Source: Thermoleophilia bacterium (GTDB lineage Bacteria; Actinomycetota; Thermoleophilia; Gaiellales; SKUG01). Taken from it: DNA of 6,190 nucleotides. The position numbers and the translations under genes are program-made. Shown one piece after another: positions 1 through 5,470 of the stretch. How positions within the stretch are numbered: the first letter of the stretch is position 1; each line of letters begins with the position of its first letter. Location: NCBI GenBank assembly GCA_020438525.1, contig JAGQUL010000239.1:1-6190 (forward strand). The letters run 5' to 3'. Under the pieces are notes generated by a model that saw nothing but the letters and a program-made list of their open reading frames with translations, was not told where the DNA came from and made no database searches.

Positions 1-1
1 G

Positions 2-205
2 CGCCTCCTGCAGCAGAAGGGCGTCAACTTCGACGAGATCGACGTCTCGCTGGCGCACGGGCGGCGGCAGGAGATGGTGGAGCGGGCCGGGGGACGGAGC
101 ACGGTCCCGCAGATCTTCATCGACGGCCAGGGAATCGGCGGGTTCGACGACCTGGCTGCGCTGGATCGCGACGGCAAGCTCGACCCGCTGCTCGGGCTGG
201 GCTGA
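2..205 (+). CDS. Glutaredoxin, C-terminal part (5' end outside window)
   Basis: The first 67 visible codons end in TGA and match the C-terminal half of a small glutaredoxin, a thioredoxin-fold thiol-disulfide oxidoreductase of the cytoplasm. Visible family marks are the TVPQIFIDG segment (cis-proline loop followed by the beta strand that docks glutathione) and the GGFDDL motif of the last helix. The family normally has its CxxC or CxxS active site near the N-terminus, which lies upstream of this window, so the redox motif cannot be checked. About 15-25 residues are probably missing. The next gene starts 35 bp after the stop on the same strand, so the two may be co-transcribed. The family call is firm; the subtype (classical GrxC-like or mycoredoxin-like) is not decidable. 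Confidence 0.9.
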   Translation, partial: RLLQQKGVNFDEIDVSLAHGRRQEMVERAGGRSTVPQIFIDGQGIGGFDDLAALDRDGKLDPLLGLG

Positions 206-240
206 CTTTCGCGATCGGCGCAGGCGGGTATGTCCTCGCC

Positions 241-681
241 ATGATCCAGCTCGCACACGTCGCCACCGGGGCCCTCGCGGGGCGAGGACGACGCGGCGTG
301 CTCGATGCGCTGATCGCGGGCGCGGCCGCGCACGGGACGATGGACCTGATCCCGCACGGCGAGGTGCACGACGACGCGTTCGAGGCGGCGACGGCGATCG
401 CCGGCGTGCTCGCGATCGCTGCACGACATGGCGTGGCGTCACCGGTCACGTGGGGTGCGATCGGTGGGGTGCTGCCCGACCTCGAGCACGTGCTGCCGCG
501 CCGGATCCGCCCGTCGCGGGCGGTCTTTCCGACGCACCGCTGGGGCATCCTGCACGGCTGGGAGACCAAGCCGCTCGCGATTCCTGCCTGGCTGCAGGCG
601 ACGCTCGGCGGGATGGTGATCGGCGCGGTGGCGCTGGCCGGCGCGCGATCATCGCGCCGCGGCGATGCCGCCGACGCGTGA
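241..681 (+). CDS. Small His/Asp-rich putative membrane protein (possible metal-dependent hydrolase-like)
   Basis: This is a 146-residue protein I do not recognise with certainty. Hydrophobic stretches at about 22-30, 49-62, 67-78 and 119-135 suggest an integral membrane protein. Between them lie spaced His and Asp residues: H6, H31, D35, H39, H44/D45, D80, H83, H99 and H105, in the contexts AHGTMDLIPH, GGVLPDLEHVLP and FPTHRWGILHG. The layout resembles small membrane proteins annotated as putative metal-dependent hydrolases (YdjM/DUF457-like), in which His/Asp clusters face a membrane pocket; that link is inference from pattern only. The ATG at 241 is preferred because the nearest upstream ATG (232) runs straight into a stop. 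The ribosome binding site is weak (GGCGGG about 12 nt upstream). The gene follows the glutaredoxin and faces the rlpA-like gene, with 22 bp between their stop codons. The C-terminus is short, charged and Arg/Asp-rich. Confidence 0.7.
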   Translation: MIQLAHVATGALAGRGRRGVLDALIAGAAAHGTMDLIPHGEVHDDAFEAATAIAGVLAIAARHGVASPVTWGAIGGVLPDLEHVLPRRIRPSRAVFPTHRWGILHGWETKPLAIPAWLQATLGGMVIGAVALAGARSSRRGDAADA

Positions 682-703
682 TCGCTGCGCGCGCCGTGGA
701 TCC

Positions 704-1219
704 TCAATGGCTGGACGAGAACGTGCCGACCACGCGGTTGGGGAGCGCGCGGTAGCGCTTGATCACGTTCATCTTCACGTTGCCCGACTGGAAGCGCAGG
801 TAGTACTTGGTGCGCGAGGTGAGGTCGATCGACGCTCCGCTGAACGGACCTCGGTCGATGACCCGCACGGCGATGCTGCGGCCTCGGTAGCTGAGGTGCA
901 CGAGCGTGCCGCAGGGCAGCGTGCGGTGCGCGATGCCGAAGGTCTGCGGCGTGAGCTTTCCGCCACATGCGGTGCCGTGGCCGAAGAATCCGGGCCCGTA
1001 CCAGGTCGCGAGCTGGTTGCCGAGCCGCTGCACGCGGGTGGGGATGATCTTGCGATCGAGGTCGGGCGCCCAGCTTGCGCGGCCGCGAGCGGGACGAGCG
1101 TCTGCGAGCGCCGGGATGGCGGCGAGCAGGATCAGCGTGACGACGAGCAGCGTCGCGGCGCGTGTGGCGGCGCGGCGGCTGCGGGTCGAGTTCGTATGTC
1201 GTGCGGTATGTGCGTTCAT
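704..1219 (-). CDS. Secreted RlpA-like double-psi beta-barrel protein
   Basis: A 171-residue exported protein of the RlpA/expansin-like double-psi beta-barrel family. RlpA proteins act on the cell wall outside the membrane; several are lytic transglycosylases that prefer peptidoglycan lacking stem peptides. Residues 1-20 are basic (His/Arg), 21-37 are hydrophobic, and ALA (37-39) or ADA (39-41) can serve as a signal peptidase I site. There is no lipobox Cys, unlike Gram-negative RlpA lipoproteins. The barrel spans about 69-147: ATWYGPGFFGHGTACGG, then AHRTLPCGT, then VRVIDRGPF with D122 at the position of the conserved acidic residue, then IDLT. C85 and C103 could form a disulfide. No SPOR domain or LysM repeat is present, so it is a minimal form. 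The ATG is preceded by GGGGGA at 7 nt spacing. Catalytic activity is inferred; some members may only bind glycans. Confidence 0.88.
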   Translation of the reverse strand: MNAHTARHTNSTRSRRAATRAATLLVVTLILLAAIPALADARPARGRASWAPDLDRKIIPTRVQRLGNQLATWYGPGFFGHGTACGGKLTPQTFGIAHRTLPCGTLVHLSYRGRSIAVRVIDRGPFSGASIDLTSRTKYYLRFQSGNVKMNVIKRYRALPNRVVGTFSSSH

Positions 1220-1327
1220 GGTGGGTCCCCCATGGTCGTGGTGGCGGTGTCCGGCAACGGCGTGCGGTCAGGACGCACGCTCGAGCGCAGCGGGGCACAA
1301 GGGACGCGGCATGGCAACGCTGCGCCA

Positions 1328-1341
1328 CGGACCATGGTCCG
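1328..1341. repeat. 14-bp perfect palindrome in rlpA upstream region
   Basis: CGGACCATGGTCCG reads identically on both strands. It lies about 110 bp upstream of the rlpA-like start codon, in a position suitable for a dimeric regulator, but no known operator is recognised. In GC-rich DNA a 14-bp palindrome can arise by chance. Confidence 0.35.
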
Positions 1342-1357
1342 GCAGTGCAGATGACAT

Positions 1358-1388
1358 GCACGCGCCCTGCGTGCGGGTGGCACACCCG
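1358..1388. repeat. Two adjacent short hairpins in rlpA upstream region
   Basis: The first inverted repeat is GCACGC (1358-1363), a 5-nt loop, then GCGTGC (1369-1374). The second starts at once: CGGGTG (1374-1379), loop GCA, CACCCG (1383-1388). They share base 1374, so both cannot be fully paired at the same time. No T tract follows on either strand, so they do not look like an intrinsic terminator. They may be leader RNA structure for the rlpA transcript if transcription starts upstream of 1388. Confidence 0.3.
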
Positions 1389-1784
1389 GATCGGTCGGGC
1401 CGTGCCACGCGCCGTGTGCGCGGGGTCGGTGCCGTGATCGTGAGCGTCGCTGCCGGCTGCTGCGTGCAGTGGCGACGACGAGGGCGGGCCATGCGGCACC
1501 TGGCGGGCGGGATGGCCACGGCCGGTGCCGGACTGTTGGGGATCATGGTCGAGGCGAGCGGCGCGTGGTGCTTCGTTGCACCGATGGTTGGGAGGCGCTG
1601 CGGCTAGGTGACCGAGGAGGTCGTCCTGGACCGGATCCTTCTATGTCCGTCGCCCTCAGTATCGAGCACATCCGACGCGACGTGACAACTCGCGTCTCGA
1701 TTAGACGGCGCGGCAGCCGTGAAATCCGGACGCAGCAGATTTCGGCATGTTTCGCGGAGCCATGCGGGATTCGCTGCGAAAACG

Positions 1785-1802
1785 ACCTGCTTATTTGCAG
1801 GT
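1785..1802 (-). terminator. Possible weak intrinsic terminator after mutM
   Basis: ACCTGC (1785-1790) and GCAGGT (1797-1802) are perfect 6-bp arms around a 6-nt AT-rich loop. Read on the minus strand, the hairpin is 75 nt past the mutM stop and is followed by CGTTTTCG, a tract of only four T. Placement fits the end of the deoB-pdp-mutM transcript, but the short stem and short T tract make this a weak candidate. Confidence 0.3.
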
Positions 1803-1877
1803 AGTTTGCAATACACACCGCTTGCTAGTGCTTCACGTTTCGATAGATATTCCGGGTCCAGCTGCAGCCCAGATCGA

Positions 1878-2705
1878 TCATCGAGCGGGTTGGCAACGCG
1901 GGCACCACGACGTCGAGCGACCTGCGATCCGGGTGCCTCGCATCGTCGTGCCGCACTGCAGGCAGGGGAGCCCGGCGCGGCCGTAGGCGACGAAGCGCTC
2001 GCGCATCGAGCCGACCTCTCCCTCGACTCCTCGATAGTCGCGAAGGGTCGAGCCGCCGACGTCGATCGCCTCCTCCAGCCGCGACCGGATCGCGGCGTGC
2101 AGGCGCGTCGCTGCGGGGCGCGTGATGCGGTCGGCGGGACGATCGGGGCGCACGCCAGCGAGCAGGCAGGCCTCGTCGACGTAGATGTTGCCGAGCCCCG
2201 CGACCACCTTCTGGTCGAGCAGCACCGCCTTGAGCGGCGCGTGCCGTCGACGCAGCGCTGCATGCAGGTCGGCGGCGGTCCATGCCGGGTCGAGCGGCTC
2301 CGGTCCGAGGCGTGCGTCGAGGTATGCACGAGCGTCGTGCGTGGCGAACAGCTCGAGCGTTCCGAACCTGCGCGGATCGTTGTAGACCACCGGGCCGTCG
2401 AGCCCCTCGACGTGGTACCGCAGTCGCACGTGGGTCGGGGTCGGTTGGCGCGGCGATGCGAACGAGCCGGTCATGCGCAGGTGGTGGATCGCGACCAGGT
2501 CGACGTCGTCGAACTCCAGGAGCAGGTACTTGCCGCGTCGACCGACGGACCCGACCGTGTGCCCGGCGAGTCGCTGCTCCACGTCGCGAGGCGCGTACGG
2601 TCGAACGAGGCGCTCGTCGAGCACCTCGACTCCCGTGATGCGTCGGCCTTCAAACAGGGGCGCGAGGCCGCGGCGGACGGTCTCGACCTCGGGCAGCTCC
2701 GGCAT
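1878..2705 (-). CDS. mutM: Formamidopyrimidine-DNA glycosylase (Fpg/MutM)
   Basis: A 275-residue base-excision repair enzyme that removes 8-oxoguanine and ring-opened purines from DNA and then cuts the abasic site by beta,delta-elimination. The start is fixed by the N-terminal MPELPEVETVRRGL; after Met removal Pro2 is the catalytic nucleophile and Glu3 the general acid/base. Lys59 in GRRGKY is the conserved catalytic lysine. MTGSF (78-82) and YNDPRRFG (108-115) are conserved core motifs. The helix-two-turn-helix lies around 160-180 (DQKVVAGLGNIYVDEA). The C-terminal zinc finger is complete: C248, C251, C268 and C271, with Arg263 in GRST, the residue that contacts the flipped-base phosphate. 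Length is normal for the family. It starts 6 bp after the pdp stop with no good ribosome binding site, which suggests translational coupling. The link to nucleoside salvage is by position only. Confidence 0.97.
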   Translation of the reverse strand: MPELPEVETVRRGLAPLFEGRRITGVEVLDERLVRPYAPRDVEQRLAGHTVGSVGRRGKYLLLEFDDVDLVAIHHLRMTGSFASPRQPTPTHVRLRYHVEGLDGPVVYNDPRRFGTLELFATHDARAYLDARLGPEPLDPAWTAADLHAALRRRHAPLKAVLLDQKVVAGLGNIYVDEACLLAGVRPDRPADRITRPAATRLHAAIRSRLEEAIDVGGSTLRDYRGVEGEVGSMRERFVAYGRAGLPCLQCGTTMRGTRIAGRSTSWCPRCQPAR

Positions 2706-2711
2706 CGCAGC

Positions 2712-4058
2712 TCAGCCGCGTCGCTCGATGATCACCGATTCGGCCGCAGGCCTCGGCACCACACCCGGGTCGATCTTCGTGCGTGCGAGGATCGTGTCGG
2801 CCGCGGTCCGGGCCGCTGTCTCGTCTCGCGCGTGCACCACCAGGAGCGTCTGCCCCTCCTCCACGTGCTCGCCGACCGTCGCGCCGAGCACCACGCCTAC
2901 TGCGTGGTCGATCGCATCGTCCTTCGTGCGCCGACCGGCGCCGAGCGACATCGCGGCAAGCCCAACGGTGAGCGCGTCCACCTCGACGACGGTTCCGGTC
3001 GCCGGCGCGTGCACTGCCAGCTGCACCGGTGCCTGTTCGAGCGGTGCATCCGGATCGCCGCCCTGGGCGCGGATCCACTGCTGCCAGCGCTCGTACGCAG
3101 CGCCCGACTCGATCGCGTGCTCGGCCCGTCGGCGACCTTCGGTCTCGTCGATCTCGAGGTCGGAGAGCGACAGCAGCAGCGATGCGGCGGTGAGTACCAG
3201 CTCGCGCAGGTCGTCGGGTCCGTCGCCGCGGAGCACGTCCACGACCTCGGCGATCTCGAGCGCGTTGCCGACCGCTCGCCCGAGCGGCCGCGACATCTCC
3301 GTGACGAGCACGCGAACGTCGCGCCCGTCGCCGCGACCGATTGCGATCATCTCGTCGGCGAGCTGGCGTGCGTGCTGCAGGTCCTTCATGAAGGCGCCGG
3401 TTCCGACCTTCACGTCGAGCACGATCGCGTCGGCGCCCGCCGCGAGCTTCTTGGACATGATCGATGCGGCGATCAGCGGAATGCTCTCGACCGTTCCGGT
3501 GACGTCGCGCAGCGCGTAGAGCTGCTTGTCGGCGGGGACGAGGTCGCCGGTCTGGCCGGCGATCGCCACGCCGATGTCGCGGACCTGGTCGATGAATCGC
3601 TGCTCGTCGAGCTCGATCGTGAGGCCCGGGATCGACTCCAGCTTGTCGAGCGTGCCGCCGGTGTGGCCGAGCCCGCGACCGCTCATCTTGCCGAGCGGCA
3701 CGCCGCAGGCGGCGACGATCGGAGCGAGCGCGAGGCTGGTCTTGTCGCCCACGCCACCGGTCGAGTGCTTGTCGACGATGCGTCGACCGCCGAGGTCCTC
3801 GCCGGGGTGCAGCACGTCGCCGGACGAGACCATCGCCTGGGTGAGGCGAAGGGTCTCGCGCTCGGTCATGCCGCGCCACACGATCGCCATCAGCAGGGCG
3901 CTGGCCTGGTAGTCGGGGATCGAGCCGTCGACGTAGCCGGCGATGAACGCGTCGATCTGCGCGTCCGACAGCTCGCCGCCGTCGCGCTTGGTGACGATCG
4001 CAGCGACCATGTCGAACGCGGCTCGGGCCGGTGCGGAGGTCGATGCGGCGTGGCTCAT
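2712..4058 (-). CDS. pdp: Pyrimidine-nucleoside / thymidine phosphorylase
   Basis: A 448-residue cytoplasmic enzyme that splits pyrimidine nucleosides with phosphate to give the free base and (deoxy)ribose-1-phosphate. The family signature SGRGLGHTGGTLDKLE is at 126-141. Phosphate-loop residues KHSTGGVGDKTS occupy 97-108, and the substrate-binding set corresponds to H98, R184 (YALRD), S199 and K203 (SIMSKK). The C-terminal domain contains VKVGTGAFMKDL (216-227) and GAGRRTKDD (373-381). Just before SGRG the sequence reads LGKM, with Lys124 where E. coli thymidine phosphorylase has Met111; Lys at this site is typical of the broader pyrimidine-nucleoside phosphorylases, so uridine as well as thymidine may be used (inference). 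The ATG overlaps the deoB stop in an ATGA, with GGTGG 5 nt upstream. The frame stays open further upstream through deoB, but that part is not protein-like and is not included. Confidence 0.94.
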   Translation of the reverse strand: MSHAASTSAPARAAFDMVAAIVTKRDGGELSDAQIDAFIAGYVDGSIPDYQASALLMAIVWRGMTERETLRLTQAMVSSGDVLHPGEDLGGRRIVDKHSTGGVGDKTSLALAPIVAACGVPLGKMSGRGLGHTGGTLDKLESIPGLTIELDEQRFIDQVRDIGVAIAGQTGDLVPADKQLYALRDVTGTVESIPLIAASIMSKKLAAGADAIVLDVKVGTGAFMKDLQHARQLADEMIAIGRGDGRDVRVLVTEMSRPLGRAVGNALEIAEVVDVLRGDGPDDLRELVLTAASLLLSLSDLEIDETEGRRRAEHAIESGAAYERWQQWIRAQGGDPDAPLEQAPVQLAVHAPATGTVVEVDALTVGLAAMSLGAGRRTKDDAIDHAVGVVLGATVGEHVEEGQTLLVVHARDETAARTAADTILARTKIDPGVVPRPAAESVIIERRG

Positions 4059-5242
4059 CGGGCCACCGCGCTCGAGTCGAGGAAGCTCACGCCGGGGACC
4101 TGCGACGGGGGCGTGACGCCGAGCCATGCGCAGACGCTGGCGCCGACGTCGGAGAAGAATCCTCGGTGGATGCCGGCAACCGGCGACTCGCCCACGACGT
4201 GCGCGACGAGCGGAACCAGCTCGCGGGTGTGGTCGCTGCCGCGGTAGGTCGGATCGCATCCGTGGTCGGCGGTGATGATCAGCAGGTCGCCGGGGCGCAG
4301 CTGCTCCTCGATCTCGGGCAGTCGCTCGTCGAACTCCTTGAGACACTGGTGGAAGCCCTGCGGGTCGCGGCGGTGTCCGAAGTTCATGTCGGTCTCGACG
4401 AGGTTGACGAACACCAGCCCTTCGTCGAGCTCCTTGAGCTTCTCGACGGTCACCGTGATGCCGTGCTGGTTGTCGTCGGTGTGGTTGTCCTGGTCGATGC
4501 CCTTGAGCGCGAAGATGTCGCCGATCTTGCCGACGCCGATCACCTTCATGCCGGCGTCCTGGATCGCGGTGAGGTGCGACGGGCCGGGTGGCTCGAGCGA
4601 GAAGTCGCGGCGGTTGCCCGTTCGTGTGAAGCTGCCTGCCTCGCCCACGAACGGGCGCGCGATCACGCGGCTGACCGCGTGCTCGCCGACGAGCAGCTCG
4701 CGCGCGGTCTCGCAGATCTCGTAGAGCTCCTCGAGCGGAACGACGTCCTCGTGCGCGGCGATCTGGAACACCGAGTCGGCGCTCGTGTAGACGATCAGGT
4801 CGCCGGACTCGACGTGTTCTGCTCCGAGCTCGTCGATGATCGCGGTGCCGGATGCGACCTTGTTGCCGATCACCCCGCGCCCGACGCGCCGGATGAAGGC
4901 GCTCAGCAGCTCCTGGGGGAAACCTTCGGGATAGGTCGGCGGCGGCGTGGTGGTGAGCACGCCGACGAGCTCCCAGTGACCGGTTGTGGTGTCCTTGCCG
5001 GCGCTGCGCTCCTCGAGCACGCCGGTGATCGATACCTCCGCCAGCGGCGGCGGGCACCCCTCGAGGGGCCGGGTGGATCCGAGGCCGAGCCGCTGGAGGT
5101 TGGGCAGCTCGAAGCCGCCGACCGCTTCGGCACAGTGGCCGAGCGTGTCGGCACCGGGGTCGCCGAACGCCTCGGAGTCGGGTGCTTCGCCCGCGCCACA
5201 GGCGTCGAGCACGATGATGCATGCGCGTCGTGGGGTCGTCAT
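4055..5242 (-). CDS. deoB: Phosphopentomutase
   Basis: A 395-residue cytoplasmic enzyme of the alkaline phosphatase superfamily that interconverts (deoxy)ribose-1-phosphate and the 5-phosphate, linking nucleoside breakdown to the pentose phosphate pathway and glycolysis. All key residues align, nearly residue for residue, with the Bacillus cereus enzyme as I recall it: D13 in VLDACGAGEAPD (metal), T85 in GKDTTTGHWE (phosphorylated Thr), D285 and H290 in ETDMNFGHRRDPQG, D326/H327 in ITADHG, and H338 in SDHTRE (metals). IARPFVG and YTSADSVFQIAAHEDVVPL are typical cap and core motifs. ATG at 5242 is chosen over in-frame ATGs at 5251 and 5278 because TAGGA sits 8 nt upstream and the family N-terminus begins here. 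It is first in the cluster with pdp and overlaps it by 4 bp. No clear promoter was found upstream on this strand. Confidence 0.96.
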   Translation of the reverse strand: MTTPRRACIIVLDACGAGEAPDSEAFGDPGADTLGHCAEAVGGFELPNLQRLGLGSTRPLEGCPPPLAEVSITGVLEERSAGKDTTTGHWELVGVLTTTPPPTYPEGFPQELLSAFIRRVGRGVIGNKVASGTAIIDELGAEHVESGDLIVYTSADSVFQIAAHEDVVPLEELYEICETARELLVGEHAVSRVIARPFVGEAGSFTRTGNRRDFSLEPPGPSHLTAIQDAGMKVIGVGKIGDIFALKGIDQDNHTDDNQHGITVTVEKLKELDEGLVFVNLVETDMNFGHRRDPQGFHQCLKEFDERLPEIEEQLRPGDLLIITADHGCDPTYRGSDHTRELVPLVAHVVGESPVAGIHRGFFSDVGASVCAWLGVTPPSQVPGVSFLDSSAVAR

Positions 5243-5250
5243 GACCTGCA

Positions 5251-5255
5251 TCCTA
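5251..5255 (-). promoter_or_regulatory. Ribosome binding site deciding the deoB start
   Basis: On the minus strand TAGGA is followed by 8 nt and then the ATG at 5242. It overlaps the alternative upstream ATG at 5251, which therefore would have no usable Shine-Dalgarno sequence; this favours the shorter protein. Confidence 0.5.
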
Positions 5256-5287
5256 CGCGCGCGCAACGCGGCGCGCATGCGCGCGCG
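5254..5287. other. Alternating purine-pyrimidine tracts with 14-bp palindrome (Z-DNA-prone)
   Basis: Two runs of strict purine-pyrimidine alternation occur just upstream of deoB: 12 nt at 5254-5265 and 17 nt at 5271-5287. The second contains the perfect palindrome GCGCGCATGCGCGC (5271-5284). Such CG-repeat tracts can adopt left-handed DNA under negative supercoiling, and divergent promoters generate such supercoiling. Any role is inference; the tract would also lie in the deoB leader RNA if transcription starts upstream. Confidence 0.35.
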
Positions 5288-5300
5288 ATCGGCAATCGCG
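5284..5300. promoter_or_regulatory. Operator-like dyad upstream of deoB
   Basis: CGCGATCGGCAATCGCG has perfect 6-bp arms (CGCGAT / ATCGCG) around a 5-nt centre, a 17-bp layout of the kind bound by dimeric repressors. It lies 42 bp upstream of the deoB start and 22 bp upstream of the -35 box of the divergent gene, so a bound protein could affect both. No specific regulator family can be named. Confidence 0.25.
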
Positions 5301-5322
5301 TCGATTCAGTTGCAGTTTCCTG

Positions 5323-5351
5323 TTGACGCATCGTCGATCTCGTCGCATAAC
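5323..5351 (+). promoter_or_regulatory. Sigma-70-type promoter for the repeat-protein gene
   Basis: TTGACG (5323-5328, 5 of 6 to the -35 consensus), a 17-bp spacer, and CATAAC (5346-5351, 4 of 6 to the -10 consensus). Spacing is optimal and it sits in the locally AT-richer part of the divergent region. The predicted start near 5358 would give a leader of about 110 nt before the ATG at 5471. Confidence 0.55.
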
Positions 5352-5359
5352 GGATACAA

Positions 5360-5391
5360 GGCCGTCTCACACGTGGTGTGGTGCGGCGGCC
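5360..5391 (+). promoter_or_regulatory. Leader hairpin of the repeat-protein mRNA
   Basis: An inner perfect inverted repeat CACAC (5368-5372), GTG, GTGTG (5376-5380) is nested in an outer pair GGCCG (5360-5364) / CGGCC (5387-5391), with internal loops of 3 and 6 nt. If transcription starts near 5358, the mRNA would begin almost at this hairpin, which could protect the 5' end. At DNA level the inner part contains CACGTG and could instead be an operator. No known riboswitch is recognised. Confidence 0.35.
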
Positions 5392-5453
5392 CCGGAGCTA
5401 CGGACGGACCGGATGCGGACTACGCCGTCTTGACGCTCCTCAACGGGACTCAC

Positions 5454-5461
5454 AAGAGGGG
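5454..5461 (+). promoter_or_regulatory. Ribosome binding site of the repeat-protein gene
   Basis: AAGAGGGG precedes the ATG at 5471 by 9 nt. It is the strongest Shine-Dalgarno-like sequence in the window, and it fixes this start over two upstream in-frame GTG codons (5378, 5381) that lack one. Confidence 0.6.
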
Positions 5462-5470
5462 ACATCGGAC

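Larger units (their letters stand above)
1220..1877. other. Intergenic region without a convincing gene
   Basis: This 658-bp stretch lies between the start of the rlpA-like gene and the end of mutM, both on the minus strand, so it contains the rlpA leader and promoter and the mutM 3' region. Short open frames exist on both strands but have low-complexity Arg/Pro/His compositions, no ribosome binding sites and no recognisable motifs. From 1220 to about 1640 the DNA is as GC-rich as the genes. GC falls to about 55% at 1741-1800 and about 47% at 1801-1860 (counted by hand). Several inverted repeats are listed separately. No tRNA was seen, and no clear promoter could be assigned to rlpA. Confidence 0.6.

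Noticed and set aside
1220..1231. GGGGGACCCACC before the rlpA start, like part of a ydaO-type (cyclic di-AMP) riboswitch
   Set aside because: That motif belongs in the 5' half of the aptamer, but here it directly abuts the start codon, and none of the other conserved segments is seen upstream. It most likely serves as the ribosome binding site.
117..1499. 460-codon minus-strand frame overlapping glutaredoxin, the membrane protein gene and rlpA
   Set aside because: It conflicts with three supported genes, and the translation is low-complexity Arg/Pro/Ala/His with no domain.
906..1607. Plus-strand frame reaching into the 1220-1877 gap
   Set aside because: The first third is antisense to rlpA, the remainder has no motif, and there is no plausible start signal.
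1604..1877. About 90 open minus-strand codons after mutM with a fairly balanced amino-acid composition
   Set aside because: The frame continues from an out-of-frame reading of mutM, has no ATG or ribosome binding site in the gap, and the composition can be explained by the lower GC. A gene remnant cannot be excluded.
1719..4247. 842-codon plus-strand frame opposite mutM and pdp
   Set aside because: It is antisense to two well-identified genes, lacks a ribosome binding site, and has the Arg/Val/Asp/His-rich composition typical of shadow frames in GC-rich DNA.
2712..5222. Single 836-codon minus-strand frame spanning pdp and most of deoB
   Set aside because: Only the part from 4058 down is protein-like. 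Upstream it is an out-of-frame reading of deoB, rich in Arg/His. It is not a fusion: deoB and pdp have their own starts, stops and complete family motifs.
5430..5458. Second TTGACG as an additional promoter closer to the repeat-protein start
   Set aside because: No -10-like hexamer at a suitable distance; the bases at 17 nt spacing read CAAGAG.
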